Shown: positions 16,319 to 24,672, counted from the stretch's first letter. The stretch is 64,000 nt of DNA from Chitinophaga sp. YR627 (GCF_900114995.1 NZ_FOUX01000005.1:248001-312000); one strand, 5' to 3'. Notes: generated by a model from the letters alone, not told the origin. Numbers and translations are program-made.

Positions 16319-16789
16319 ATGAAAAGACTACATTTAGCGCGTAACCCACACTATTTTCTATTACCCGCAGCTGCCCTGATGCTCTTATTTGCAGTTGTGT
16401 TACTCTTATCAGATAACGACAGCCCTGTAGGTATTCCTGTTCCTTATACAAAAGCAGAAATAGACTGGGACCTTTCTTCTATCTTCTTTGTAATGGCGCC
16501 TTTACAGGCATTGATCTGGACCATGTATACATTCATTCCAAAATTTGCACCTAACAGGTACCTGCTATGGATATATGTTGTGCCGGTGTTAGTTATGCTG
16601 CTGGTACTCCTGTGTCCACTGGATCTTACCACATTGCCGATCCGCTTCTTTGAAGCTTTGAAATGGGCGATGATCCTCAGCCTTTATCCGCTGATGGTGA
16701 TTATATATGGACAGATTTTTCTGCTGGGTGTTTTGCTTGTTGATTCAGGCAGGTATGTGGCGAATGTGTATCGTGGCCGTGGAAAATAA
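16319..16789 (+). CDS. membrane protein, divergent paralog of the upstream gene
   Basis: The 156-residue protein has four predicted membrane helices (15-33, 55-75, 84-100, 115-140) and no enzymatic motif. Its N-terminus (MKRLHLARNPHYFLLPAAAL) and the segment DWDLSSIFFVMAPLQALIW line up with the start and with the DIHLHDTYYVIA segment of the 15783 protein, but without the His-Asp-Thr motif. The pair probably arose by duplication. Spacing of 56 bases allows co-transcription. Function unknown. Confidence 0.68.
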   Translation: MKRLHLARNPHYFLLPAAALMLLFAVVLLLSDNDSPVGIPVPYTKAEIDWDLSSIFFVMAPLQALIWTMYTFIPKFAPNRYLLWIYVVPVLVMLLVLLCPLDLTTLPIRFFEALKWAMILSLYPLMVIIYGQIFLLGVLLVDSGRYVANVYRGRGK

Positions 16790-16821
16790 GGCGTTCATCT
16801 GCGATAACAATTCAATCAATG

Positions 16822-17220
16822 CTACTTCGTACGATGCATGATAAAACCCCTGTCTTCTTTTGAAAATCCCACCTTGGGATAATACTCCATTGCACCTGGT
16901 ACCGACAATAACAGGATCATAGACTCCTCTCCTACCAGCTGTTTAGTCATCGCCAATAGCTGTCTGCCGATACCGAATTGCTGGTACTCCGGACTAACTG
17001 CCAGATCCGCCAGATAACTGCTCCATGCCCAATCTGTAATCGTACGCGCTACGCCTACAAGTTTATCACCATCCCATGCAGAAACGATCAGATTGGAGTG
17101 ATCAAACATCTTTTGTATTCTTTCAGGATCATTCGTTGGCCGTGGCAAACCGGCACTATCGTAAAGTTCAATAACCTGAGATGCTGTTGGTGTAATGTCC
17201 GATTTGTATGTAATCTGCAT
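16822..17220 (-). CDS. GNAT family acetyltransferase
   Basis: The 132-residue single-domain GNAT protein has the central strand LADLAVSPEYQQFGIGRQLL with the Q/RxxGxG/A acetyl-CoA loop (QFGIGR). The C-terminal YYPKVGF motif is typical of this fold. Substrate unknown. It is the last gene of the cassette zeta-like kinase, small protein A, [GNAT remnant], small protein B, GNAT. A decayed copy of its own 5' end lies at 17555-17620, so the small-protein/GNAT segment has been duplicated. Confidence 0.88.
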   Translation of the reverse strand: MQITYKSDITPTASQVIELYDSAGLPRPTNDPERIQKMFDHSNLIVSAWDGDKLVGVARTITDWAWSSYLADLAVSPEYQQFGIGRQLLAMTKQLVGEESMILLLSVPGAMEYYPKVGFSKEDRGFIMHRTK

Positions 17221-17269
17221 AACTACTAAGATTTTATAGCTAATTGTTGCAATCTTTATGTGTAACCGT

Positions 17270-17503
17270 TCAAACGCTCTGAGACAATTCAGAATCCGCT
17301 TTTGCCTGATCTCTAAGCCTTTTTAATGTATTAATAATAATCTGGTTGACTCTATCTTCATTATCTATATAAGCGATATATCTGTCAAATCGCTCATTGT
17401 CTCTTTCCCTCTGACTTTTCTTTTTCATTCTGAATGCAGGCTTAGACTTAGGTTTAGATGTAGTGACCTGACGGCCTATTCTCCTGACATTTCTTCTGCT
17501 CAT
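17270..17503 (-). CDS. small basic protein B (paralog of 17643-17858)
   Basis: The 77-residue protein begins MSRRNVRRIGRQ, contains FRMKKKSQRERDNERFDRYI and AYIDNEDRVNQ, and ends in a charged helix. It is clearly paralogous to the product at 17643: MSRRNV..GRQ, FRMKKKS, ..D...RYDRHIAYI.DED and SLKR are shared. The N-terminus is very basic and the rest alternates charges, as in a nucleic-acid-binding or partner-binding helical protein. Family not recognised. It lies 49 bases upstream of the GNAT gene. Confidence 0.75.
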   Translation of the reverse strand: MSRRNVRRIGRQVTTSKPKSKPAFRMKKKSQRERDNERFDRYIAYIDNEDRVNQIIINTLKRLRDQAKADSELSQSV

Positions 17504-17554
17504 TTTGATGTAATTTTTAATTAAATATTTTTCATTTCCCCAGGAATTATTAGT

Positions 17555-17620
17555 GTACCTTGATAAATCAGTACTAACGTAGAATTCAATAACCTGGGAT
17601 GTTGTGGTGTGATGTCAAAT
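17555..17620 (-). pseudogene. decayed 5' remnant of a duplicated GNAT gene
   Basis: Between the two small-protein genes the minus strand reads like the first codons of the GNAT gene at 17220. GACATCACACCA...CATCCCAGGTTATTGAATTCTACG aligns with GACATTACACCA...CATCTCAGGTTATTGAACTTTACG, with few substitutions and a one-base deletion that shifts the frame. On the forward strand the matching string TTCAATAACCTG appears at both 17167 and 17585. No complete frame remains. It marks a tandem duplication of the small-protein/GNAT unit. Confidence 0.7.
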
Positions 17621-17642
17621 GCTTTATTAATCGGTATAATGA

Positions 17643-17858
17643 TTAAGATAGTGAAGATGACTGTTTCAATTTTTCCATATATCTTTTCAGACTCTCCACA
17701 AGAAGTTTTGAAGTAAAACTATCTTCATCGGCGATATAAGCGATATGCCTGTCATAACGATCCTTTTCCTTGTCAGCACGGCTTTTCTTTTTCATTCTGA
17801 ACCTTGATACTGCAACAGCTGTCTGGCGACCTTGCTTTTTAACATTTCTTCTACTCAT
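17643..17858 (-). CDS. small basic protein A, tightly linked to the zeta-like kinase
   Basis: The 71-residue basic protein (MSRRNVKKQGRQ, FRMKKKSRADKEKDRYDRHI, AYIADEDSFTSKLL) is a paralog of the product at 17270. Its ATG lies 11 bases after the stop of the zeta-like kinase, so the two are co-transcribed. In toxin-antitoxin terms it is the obvious candidate partner of the kinase, but canonical epsilon antitoxins are unrelated in sequence and precede zeta. The role is therefore open. Confidence 0.75.
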   Translation of the reverse strand: MSRRNVKKQGRQTAVAVSRFRMKKKSRADKEKDRYDRHIAYIADEDSFTSKLLVESLKRYMEKLKQSSSLS

Positions 17859-17869
17859 ACTGGTGTTAT

Positions 17870-18862
17870 TTATATAAAACGTTCTTCATTCTTTTCATAC
17901 CATCCTGCCGGGTTATTCCCTGACAGATCTATACATTGAGGTTGCTCTCCAACACCTATATCTGTAGTGATTGCGCCGAAGCTATCAAATAATGCCGCCC
18001 TTTTTTCCTTTAACAAATAATAGGTCAATATCGGATCATTACCTACCTGATCAAATACGTATCCCAAAGGCACATATCTCTTCGTATGGTTAAACCTGTT
18101 CAATGCCCTGATGGTAGCCTCACGTCTTTTCAATGAAATCAATGTCAGATGCACCTTATACCCTGCTCCTTTAAAAAATGCTGCAATGTTGATTAAGTCC
18201 TCAGGAGTTCTACCTACTTTCGGAACGACAATATTATATTCGTTTTCCAAAGCCAGATCCGCTACCCCAGATAGATGAAGTGGATTATTTTTTCCAAAAC
18301 CAAACATAATCCTATCCGACTCATCTCGTACCAGCGACGCACCACATTCATACTCAAATTCCGGCAATTTTCTTTTTGCGTAATCTGTATCCAGTATAAT
18401 TGCCCCCTCCCGCTCTGCTATCACATTTGCTACAGTTGACTTACCAGAAGCAGGTGGTCCAATGAGAATAAAAGCAGTACGTTCTTTCTTGACCTCCACT
18501 GAGGGCAGCGTTCCGCCAGCCCCAAGGATTACCTCTTCCTCATTAGCAGGTCTTTTTAAAGTAAATAATTCATTAATTATCTGCTTTCTAAGTTTCCATC
18601 TTTTAAGATCATCTACGTAATCCCTATCGCGATGCTTAGTGCTGACCATCGTATTTTCTTCCTCCTTAAAATCCTTTAGCATCTTTTCACTGGTAACAAT
18701 TTTTCGGATAATTCTTGGATTTTCGCGGTAGTCAAAGTGAAGAACCTTCACAAAAAAGTCCTCAACAAGATCATCATCCCGAAGAGGTCGGGCATAATTT
18801 GCATTCATAAATATGTTGGTGTATGGATTTACAAAACTGACATTTGGGTCAACGTGACACAT
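17870..18862 (-). CDS. zeta-toxin-like P-loop kinase
   Basis: The protein (330 residues from the ATG at 18862; a TTG at 18877 is an alternative) has an N-terminal helical region of about 125 residues, then a zeta-toxin/AAA_33-type P-loop kinase domain. The Walker A is GPPASGKST (about 135-143). ILDTDYAKRKLPEF follows with a DxD pair equivalent to the substrate/catalytic acid region of zeta toxins. Zeta toxins phosphorylate UDP-N-acetylglucosamine; many relatives phosphorylate other small molecules. Two paralogous small basic genes follow directly, giving a toxin/partner-like layout. Whether it is toxic is not known from sequence. Confidence 0.78.
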   Translation of the reverse strand: MCHVDPNVSFVNPYTNIFMNANYARPLRDDDLVEDFFVKVLHFDYRENPRIIRKIVTSEKMLKDFKEEENTMVSTKHRDRDYVDDLKRWKLRKQIINELFTLKRPANEEEVILGAGGTLPSVEVKKERTAFILIGPPASGKSTVANVIAEREGAIILDTDYAKRKLPEFEYECGASLVRDESDRIMFGFGKNNPLHLSGVADLALENEYNIVVPKVGRTPEDLINIAAFFKGAGYKVHLTLISLKRREATIRALNRFNHTKRYVPLGYVFDQVGNDPILTYYLLKEKRAALFDSFGAITTDIGVGEQPQCIDLSGNNPAGWYEKNEERFI

Positions 18863-19056
18863 TGAAATTACAGACAAAAATCAAAACAAAAAAATTTTAT
18901 ACGCCTACCTGTCGCGCATTCTGACGCTTCAGACTGCTGAAATCTCAGCCTGATTTTATTAGTTTTCTTTCTGTATCAGATAACTCAAAAAACATATCAC
19001 CCATCTCATACTGGCCTGATTTTTATACCTCTTATACCATAACAAACCCTCTTCTC

Positions 19057-19899
19057 ATGCAAACCATCCTCGTCCTCACCGACTTCTCCCCTGTAGCACT
19101 ACAGGCCGCCCATTACGCCATTCACCTGGCCGGCCGCCTCAACAGCAAACGTATCCTCCTGCTCAACGCATATCAGAGCCTGGAACCGGTGGCGAACGTA
19201 CCTATCACACCGGAACTACCCATTATACAGGCCAATCCGGATGAATTGTTAAAAGAAAGCATGTCGCAGCTGAACATATTAAGCAAACGACTGGAAGCAG
19301 ACGCCGGCGATATCACTATCGATACTTTGTCTGAAGATGATATACTGGAAGAAGCAGTGAAGAAAGTGGTCGCACAGGAAGAGGTGAGTCTCGTTGTAGC
19401 AGGTATTTCTGATAAATCGAATCTTGAGAAATTCCTGGTCGGTAGTCACAGTATCCGCATTATGGAAAACTGCGCCTATCCCCTGGTCATTGTACCGGAA
19501 GATGCTAAACTGGTAGCCCCGCAGCGGGTGATGCTGGCTGTGGATTTCGAAATACTCAGGAAAGGAAAAGCATTACCCGGAATGGTAACATTACTCAACA
19601 GTCTGCAGGCAGAAGAACTGTTTGTTGCAAACGTTGCAGGAGATGAAGAATTATCTGCGGAGACAAAAGAAGATATCTCACATCTTCATCAGTTACTGGA
19701 CAAGTATCAACCATCCTTTCATTACATAGAGAACAGTAATATAACAGAAGGCATTAATAAATTCGCGGCTGACAATAACATTGCGCTGATCATCGTAATA
19801 CACGAAAAGAAAGGATTGCTGGCTACACTGTTCAGTAAAAGTGTTTCAAAGCAACTGGCCTGGAACAGTGATGTGCCGTTGCTGATATTACCTGCATAG
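19057..19899 (+). CDS. tandem universal stress protein
   Basis: The 280-residue protein has two Usp domains (about 1-147 and 150-280). The first starts QTILVLTDFSPVALQAAHYA and ends with the nucleotide-loop-like VGSHSIRIMENCAYPLVIVP. The second is shorter and ends SKQLAWNSDVPLLILPA. The second domain lacks a clear GxxGxxxxG(S/T) loop, while the first retains GSHS. Such double Usp proteins in Bacteroidota are cytoplasmic stress proteins binding ATP or other ligands. It is monocistronic and convergent with the DoxX-like gene. Confidence 0.88.
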   Translation: MQTILVLTDFSPVALQAAHYAIHLAGRLNSKRILLLNAYQSLEPVANVPITPELPIIQANPDELLKESMSQLNILSKRLEADAGDITIDTLSEDDILEEAVKKVVAQEEVSLVVAGISDKSNLEKFLVGSHSIRIMENCAYPLVIVPEDAKLVAPQRVMLAVDFEILRKGKALPGMVTLLNSLQAEELFVANVAGDEELSAETKEDISHLHQLLDKYQPSFHYIENSNITEGINKFAADNNIALIIVIHEKKGLLATLFSKSVSKQLAWNSDVPLLILPA

Positions 19900-19922
19900 T
19901 GCAATCATTGTGAGAAAAGTTT

Positions 19923-19978
19923 CCGGGATATACATTTTTCCTGCTGTCATGCGGGAATGTTATCAACGTATATCCCGG
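19923..19978. terminator. hairpin between convergent usp and doxX-like genes
   Basis: CCGGGATATAC (19923-19933) pairs with GTATATCCCGG (19968-19978) across a 34-base loop. It is positioned between the two convergent stop codons. Confidence 0.4.
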
Positions 19979-20006
19979 TCAGGATATATATGATCGATGA
20001 TCTTTA

Positions 20007-20408
20007 TCAGATGGCGGCCAGACGGTGAGAAGTCTCCTTTGCAGCTTCAAAACGTTTCCAGGCATAATAGGGTACAAACATGATCAGCAGGGCCACTACA
20101 GGTGGGATCAGTTCTCCTATCGGATCGCCTACCGCTGCTCTTGAGCAGAATGCACCGATAAAATTGATCGCAAAACCGGCATAAGCCCATTCTTTGATCG
20201 TCTGAAACTTCGGTTGAAGGATCGCGATCGCACCCAATAATTTAGCAACGCCAAAAATGGTCAGCACATATTCCGGATAACCAAGATGTTTTATAACAGC
20301 CACACCGGTTGCCTCGTGTGTGATACCACCTATCGCATCCATCAGCATCATTAATGCAAAAATGCCTGTTGCGACCCAATAGAAGATCCTGATTTTGTTC
20401 GTTTTCAT
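20007..20408 (-). CDS. DoxX-like membrane protein
   Basis: The 133-residue protein has four membrane helices and the DoxX-like (DoxX_2) pattern: FYWVATGIFALMMLMDAIGG, HLGYPEYVLTIFGVAKLLGA and IKEWAYAGFAINFIGAFCSR. The family is inner-membrane and of undefined function. It is unrelated in position to the DoxX gene at 4185. Monocistronic. Confidence 0.85.
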   Translation of the reverse strand: MKTNKIRIFYWVATGIFALMMLMDAIGGITHEATGVAVIKHLGYPEYVLTIFGVAKLLGAIAILQPKFQTIKEWAYAGFAINFIGAFCSRAAVGDPIGELIPPVVALLIMFVPYYAWKRFEAAKETSHRLAAI

Positions 20409-20509
20409 AATAGTAAGTTTTATGATGCAAACATATCAGCATTTTCCGAAGGATGTCATGTGTGAATCCGACAGCTTCAGGGTGTGTTCAGGACATTCGG
20501 CTGTTTTCT

Positions 20510-21421
20510 TTAGTTTTTGTTAAATACCGCCACGATGTTAAAGCCGTCAATCCATGGAGAAAACAGCTTAACAAACATTTTACCGATTGATGTGGGAATG
20601 ATTGAGATGAGTCCACCCAGGAAAGATTTCTTTTCTTTATGGTAGTTACGTTGCGCCAGGTACCAGCTTCTGGCAAAAGATTTATTGTTGCTTAATGGTT
20701 CAACGATAATATCCAGAGGCGTTACATCATAGAACTTCTGTAACTCGGTAAAGGCCCTTTTATTCCATAACCCTGCATGATGTGGCGGCAGGTTCAGCGT
20801 ATGCCATTTATCCTGTTTGAAGAGATAAGGATTATTATTAGGTACCCCAATGATTAGTTTTCCCCCTCTCTTCAGCGCTTTCAGACTGGCATCCAGGAAG
20901 CTCTTCACATTGTAGATATGTTCCAGTACCTGGAAACAGCAAACCACGTCATATTCTCCTTCATGTGCAGCTGCATGATCTTCGATCATCTCATTATACA
21001 TCCGCAGTCCCTTCTTCTGTCCCTTTGCAATGGCAGCTACATTCAATTCCAGACCGATCGCATCTATATCTGACTTTTTAAGCTGCTCCAGGAAAAAGCC
21101 ATCGCCGGATCCGATTTCCAGTACTTTCTGACCAGGTTTGATCAGACTGGTTGCGTAGGCATGTTCCCAGCGGGTAGTAGAATAATACCCCACATCGTCC
21201 TTATTCAGGTCAGCGTAGAACTGACCATCTCCCAGGATGCCCTCCGGATAATAAAACCGGTATCCGGTGTCACGACACTCATACAATTCTACAGCAGGTA
21301 CTCCTTTGAAGAAACGACGTGTATCCACCTTTAGCTCATCTTCGTAGATCTTAATTATTGATGCTGTCGGAAACGTAGTGATCAACTCAAGGCGATTACT
21401 ACCTGTAACAGGACTTTTCAT
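20510..21421 (-). CDS. class I SAM-dependent methyltransferase
   Basis: The protein (303 residues from the ATG at 21421; the frame extends to 21484) opens MKSPVTGSNRLELITTFP, which resembles the zinc-ribbon start of C-methyltransferase-like proteins but lacks the cysteines. The Rossmann methyltransferase domain has motif I VLEIGSGDGFFLEQL and a later CCFQVLEHIYNVKSFL. The SAM-binding region is clear. The substrate could be a sugar, lipid or small molecule; such genes often act in polysaccharide synthesis, but no such genes flank it. The start at 21421 is preferred because the conserved N-terminus begins there. Confidence 0.82.
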   Translation of the reverse strand: MKSPVTGSNRLELITTFPTASIIKIYEDELKVDTRRFFKGVPAVELYECRDTGYRFYYPEGILGDGQFYADLNKDDVGYYSTTRWEHAYATSLIKPGQKVLEIGSGDGFFLEQLKKSDIDAIGLELNVAAIAKGQKKGLRMYNEMIEDHAAAHEGEYDVVCCFQVLEHIYNVKSFLDASLKALKRGGKLIIGVPNNNPYLFKQDKWHTLNLPPHHAGLWNKRAFTELQKFYDVTPLDIIVEPLSNNKSFARSWYLAQRNYHKEKKSFLGGLISIIPTSIGKMFVKLFSPWIDGFNIVAVFNKN

Positions 21422-21527
21422 GTAAAAAATAGTTTTACTACATAGAATTTCGACCAATCTAATGAAAACATTTAATTTTATCAACCTAAGCAGGTTCTCG
21501 CCTCCTCCTGTTACAAGAAATACGCCA

Positions 21528-22070
21528 TTAATTGCTGAGCACTCCTGATAATTTACCTGAACGCCGTCTGAGTATCAATGCACTGATCAGTGCCACGACT
21601 GTACCCAAAGGCAACACTTCCATATAAGTAGCCGCAATCACGCCTAACGGTGTTTTGTACATGGTGTACACAAATTCCATGTCCTTTGCCTTGCTGGCAA
21701 GCTGTGCCTCGGTAGCCCCGTTTGCCTTCGCCTGTGTCATGACGTGATTAGCGTATTTATCCACAAAATCAGGAATGAAAAAATAATATTCGACCAGCCA
21801 TACCAGGGTATAACAGGTAGACGCGACAAGGGCAATAAAGAACCCTACTTTAAATGCCTTCCCAAAAGTGATAACACCCTGGTTATATCTGTTCCTGTAA
21901 TTCCTGACCCCGATAAAGATAAAGGAGAAAGCAACCAGCATCCCGGTATATCCTAATACCTCGTTCCCCTTAAAGTTGGGATTGTAATAACAGGCCAGTG
22001 AAGAAGCAACCATCATCGCGGTAACGATCAGCCCTGCGATGATCCCAAAAGTCAATACATTCTTTTTCAT
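21528..22070 (-). CDS. DUF4199 membrane protein
   Basis: The 180-residue protein has four predicted helices and the DUF4199 layout: GIIAGLIVTAMMVASSL, GYTGMLVAFSFIFIGVRNYR, ITFGKAFKVGFFIALVASTC and a final VVALISALILRRRSG. It includes the N-terminal glycine-rich helix and the FIGVRNYR motif common to this Bacteroidota family. Function unknown. It follows a membrane-bound LuxR gene in the same direction (gap about 110 bases), which may control it. Confidence 0.82.
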   Translation of the reverse strand: MKKNVLTFGIIAGLIVTAMMVASSLACYYNPNFKGNEVLGYTGMLVAFSFIFIGVRNYRNRYNQGVITFGKAFKVGFFIALVASTCYTLVWLVEYYFFIPDFVDKYANHVMTQAKANGATEAQLASKAKDMEFVYTMYKTPLGVIAATYMEVLPLGTVVALISALILRRRSGKLSGVLSN

Positions 22071-22181
22071 ACATACAGTTTAGGTGATGGGAACAAATAT
22101 GCCGGATCCCTTCCGGTTCCGATTCATACTTTAGGGTGATTCTGTTATAAAACGGATTTTTCACCCGAAAGGTTGATAGCC

Positions 22182-22655
22182 TTAAGGAATGATATTCAAA
22201 CGCTTGGCTTTTTCGATCGCCTGCGTCCGTCTTTCGACGTCCATTTTGGAGAATAGCCGCAGGGAATGCGTCTTAATAGTATTGAGAGAGAGAAAAAGAC
22301 GGTCGGCTATCTCCTGATTGCTCAATCCTTCGGCCATCAGTTGCAATACTTCCAGTTCCCTTTTGCTAAGTTGCAGGTTTTCCAGCGCCTGCTCGTTGAG
22401 GGTAAAAACAGGGGCTCTTTCAATGATCACTTCCTTTTCAACAATGACGGTTTCTACTTTCGGACGGGCTAACTTCAGGGCCAGCCAGATCCCCAGTCCG
22501 GTAAACAGAAGGGCTATCACACCAATATAGATCTCCAGCGCATGATCCACAATGACAAAGCGGAACTCCAGCCATTTCAGCAAAAACAGCAATACTGCCA
22601 GCGAAATGCCATACAGGATGTTCTCTTTGTTTCTTATGATAAATTGCAGGATCAT
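22182..22655 (-). CDS. membrane-anchored LuxR-type transcription regulator
   Basis: The protein (157 residues from the ATG at 22655; the longer frame starts with TTG at 22685) has two N-terminal membrane helices (about 10-28 and 40-60). A linker rich in Val/Glu follows (VETVIVEKEVIIER), then a LuxR HTH (LSKRELEVLQLMAEGLSNQEIADRLF) ending KAKRLNIIP. A DNA-binding domain tethered to the membrane suggests direct sensing of a membrane or envelope signal. No receiver domain is present. The DUF4199 gene downstream is a plausible target. Confidence 0.85.
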   Translation of the reverse strand: MILQFIIRNKENILYGISLAVLLFLLKWLEFRFVIVDHALEIYIGVIALLFTGLGIWLALKLARPKVETVIVEKEVIIERAPVFTLNEQALENLQLSKRELEVLQLMAEGLSNQEIADRLFLSLNTIKTHSLRLFSKMDVERRTQAIEKAKRLNIIP

Positions 22656-22787
22656 CAATGCGGGTAAAAGTTTTAGTGTATACAAATTTAACCAAATTCC
22701 GGCGGTCCACTATGCGTATTTACCCGCATTTATTTAGTAAATTCATTTCTCAACAGAAAGAAAAACAGGCATTTACAAAGACAGGAT

Positions 22788-23372
22788 ATGAAACAATTAT
22801 ACGCAACGGTATTACTGCTGATAACAACTTTTTCCCCCGTTATCAGCCAGTCAAGGCTACAGACTTTCGATGATCACACACTGGAATACCTGGCTGCCAG
22901 GAGAACACCCGGACAAACAAAAACCTGGCTGCTCATCTCCAACACCAATGACTATGTGAATGTGGCTATACCCGCCGGTCTGCTGGTAGCGGGTATTATT
23001 GATCACAATCCCGATATGCGGCAAAATGCCCTTTACGTCGCCAGCAGCACCGCCACCACCTTTCTGCTGAACACCCTTATCAAGAAGCTGGTCAAACGCC
23101 CCCGTCCCTTTATTTCCAATACACACCTGACGGCCGTCTATCAGCCAACATCTACTTCCTTCCCTTCCGGACATACTTCTTCTGCTTTCAGTTCGGCAAC
23201 CGCCCTCGCCAGGGCCTACCCGAAATGGTATGTTATCGCGCCTGCTTTCCTCTGGTCCAGCGCTGTAGGATATTCCAGGATGTACCTGGGCGTGCATTAT
23301 CCAAGCGATGTAACCGCAGGCGCCATGCTGGGAGTAGGAACCGCCTTTGGATTGGGATTCATCAGACCATAG
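22788..23372 (+). CDS. PAP2-family phosphatase
   Basis: The 194-residue protein has a signal peptide (about 1-20, ending SPVISQ) and the three PAP2 phosphatase motifs: KLVKRPRP (KxxxxxxRP, about 100-107), PSGHT (126-130) with the catalytic His129, and SRMYLGVHYPSDV (163-175) with His170 and Asp174. It hydrolyses phosphate from lipid-linked or similar substrates in the envelope, for example undecaprenyl-pyrophosphate-type molecules; the substrate is not fixed by sequence. Divergent from the LuxR gene. A very long palindrome follows 82 bases after its stop. Confidence 0.9.
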   Translation: MKQLYATVLLLITTFSPVISQSRLQTFDDHTLEYLAARRTPGQTKTWLLISNTNDYVNVAIPAGLLVAGIIDHNPDMRQNALYVASSTATTFLLNTLIKKLVKRPRPFISNTHLTAVYQPTSTSFPSGHTSSAFSSATALARAYPKWYVIAPAFLWSSAVGYSRMYLGVHYPSDVTAGAMLGVGTAFGLGFIRP

Positions 23373-23453
23373 ATTCATTTAAGAATCAGCGCATTACAAA
23401 GTGTAACGCAGCGGAGATACTTAGTTAATGGGGAGTTCTTCGATTAATCCCCT

Positions 23454-23525
23454 CATTATACCGTTATTAAGGCCATATCTGTCCGTTCGGGAACGGACAG
23501 ATATGGCCTTAATAACGGTATAATG
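23454..23525. repeat. 72-nt perfect palindrome (35-bp arms, 2-nt spacer)
   Basis: Bases 23454-23488 are the exact reverse complement of 23491-23525 (35 of 35), separated only by GG. The arms start CATTATACCGTT and end CTGTCCGTTC. It lies in a 315-base gap between the PAP2 gene and the small gene at 23688. The T-tract expected of a terminator is absent. It could extrude as a cruciform or make an extremely stable RNA hairpin. Confidence 0.9.
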
Positions 23526-23687
23526 CCGGCCTAATGGAAAGAAATGTCCCGTTTCCCCCCCTTTAATGTCGCATTCACGACCTATGCAACCATAAGGTTT
23601 CACATACTTTTGCTATTATGAAGCATCCTCCAGGGAGTCATTGCCCCCGGCAGTGCCTGCATAACCTACAACCTGAAATTTGTGTAT

Positions 23688-23915
23688 ATGGTAGAAGTAT
23701 TTAAAACCACCGTTAACAGCCGGACAAACGCCCTCCTGCTCCTGGAACAGATACACGACACGTATAGTAGTTACAGAGCCAACTTCGATCTGGAAGACTG
23801 TGACCGGATATTACGCGTGGAATGCATTTCCGGAAAAGTAGATGAGTTGTGGCTGATCCGCCTCTTACAAAAAGCAGGCTTTGATGCAGCAGTGCTGGAA
23901 GATGAGATCTGTTAA
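23688..23915 (+). CDS. small HMA-fold-like hypothetical protein
   Basis: The 75-residue protein (MVEVFKTTVNSRTNALLLLE...) reads with beta-alpha-beta-beta-alpha-beta periodicity like a ferredoxin/heavy-metal-associated (HMA) domain: VEVFKTTV strand, ALLLLEQIHDTYS helix, RILRVECIS strand, DELWLIRLLQKAGF helix and DAAVLED. The metal-binding CxxC loop is absent. Such small HMA-like proteins are widespread in Bacteroidota without known function. The ATG at 23688 is preferred over a GTG six bases earlier. Confidence 0.65.
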   Translation: MVEVFKTTVNSRTNALLLLEQIHDTYSSYRANFDLEDCDRILRVECISGKVDELWLIRLLQKAGFDAAVLEDEIC

Positions 23916-23970
23916 AAAACGCCATTTCTGATACCTGATCATTCATCATTCCCCTTCCGCCTCATGCAAT

Positions 23971-24123
23971 ACCGGAGCAAAAGGAATCTCCTGATTATAA
24001 AAGAGACCGCCATTGCTCCGGTTGCTTATTGTTCTTAATCCTGCTCATCCAAATTACCATAACGTGAAAATCAGTCTGTATTAAACATACAGACACGCTT
24101 ATGTTGTACGCGGCTCACAACAT
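23971..24123. other. gene-free gap with three hairpins
   Basis: No credible gene is seen in 23916-24233. It contains three inverted repeats: ACCGGAGCAA (23971-23980) with TTGCTCCGGT (24013-24022), GTCTGTA (24074-24080) with TACAGAC (24088-24094), and ATGTTGT (24101-24107) with ACAACAT (24117-24123). They may be terminators for the flanking convergent genes or part of a small structured RNA. Confidence 0.35.
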
Positions 24124-24233
24124 CCTGCCGGTTGAACTATTTACCTTTAGTCCTTTCCCTAACCGGGAAATCAGCTTAGACATACCACTGGCCCCTGCTA
24201 ACAGTCCACCACATCACCTGAACTATATTCATT

Positions 24234-24662
24234 TCATCTGACGAAGCCGGATAACTGTGCAAAAGCTGTTACCAGCAGCAACGTACATTTAATCACCTCT
24301 CCACCGATATAGTACACGTGATTCAGATCACGGGGCGGCGTCTTCCCCTGATTGACCATCGTCACACGTGCATCCAGTAAAGGCAGCAGCCAGCTTGTCT
24401 GCAATAACAATACGATTCCCACAGGCAGCATCGTCCACAGATAAGAGATATCTTTTGCAACGATAAAGAACAGCAACAGCCAGCCCACAAATGCGGCACA
24501 TTCTACTCTGTTCAGCATGCGGAATACCAGTCTGCCTATACCTGATCCCAATGCCGGTGTGATACCAGGCGCTCTGAATTTCAACGGCGCCTCTATAAAA
24601 CTGATACTAATGACCATCCCACACCATAACAGTGGTAATGACAAAAAAAGAAGCTTTAACAT
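24234..24662 (-). CDS. four-helix membrane protein at the end of the cbb3/globin gene cluster
   Basis: The 142-residue protein has about four membrane helices (1-22, 58-72, 76-95, 120-140). A conserved-looking loop GITPALGSGIGRLVFRMLNRVECA sits between helices 1 and 2, resembling DUF4149/TMEM205-like proteins (F.EAP.....R). It follows the truncated globin gene by 10 bases and so belongs to the same cluster, but its function in respiration or NO defence is unknown. The assignment to DUF4149 is tentative. Confidence 0.7.
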   Translation of the reverse strand: MLKLLFLSLPLLWCGMVISISFIEAPLKFRAPGITPALGSGIGRLVFRMLNRVECAAFVGWLLLFFIVAKDISYLWTMLPVGIVLLLQTSWLLPLLDARVTMVNQGKTPPRDLNHVYYIGGEVIKCTLLLVTAFAQLSGFVR

Positions 24663-24672
24663 GTCTCCATCC

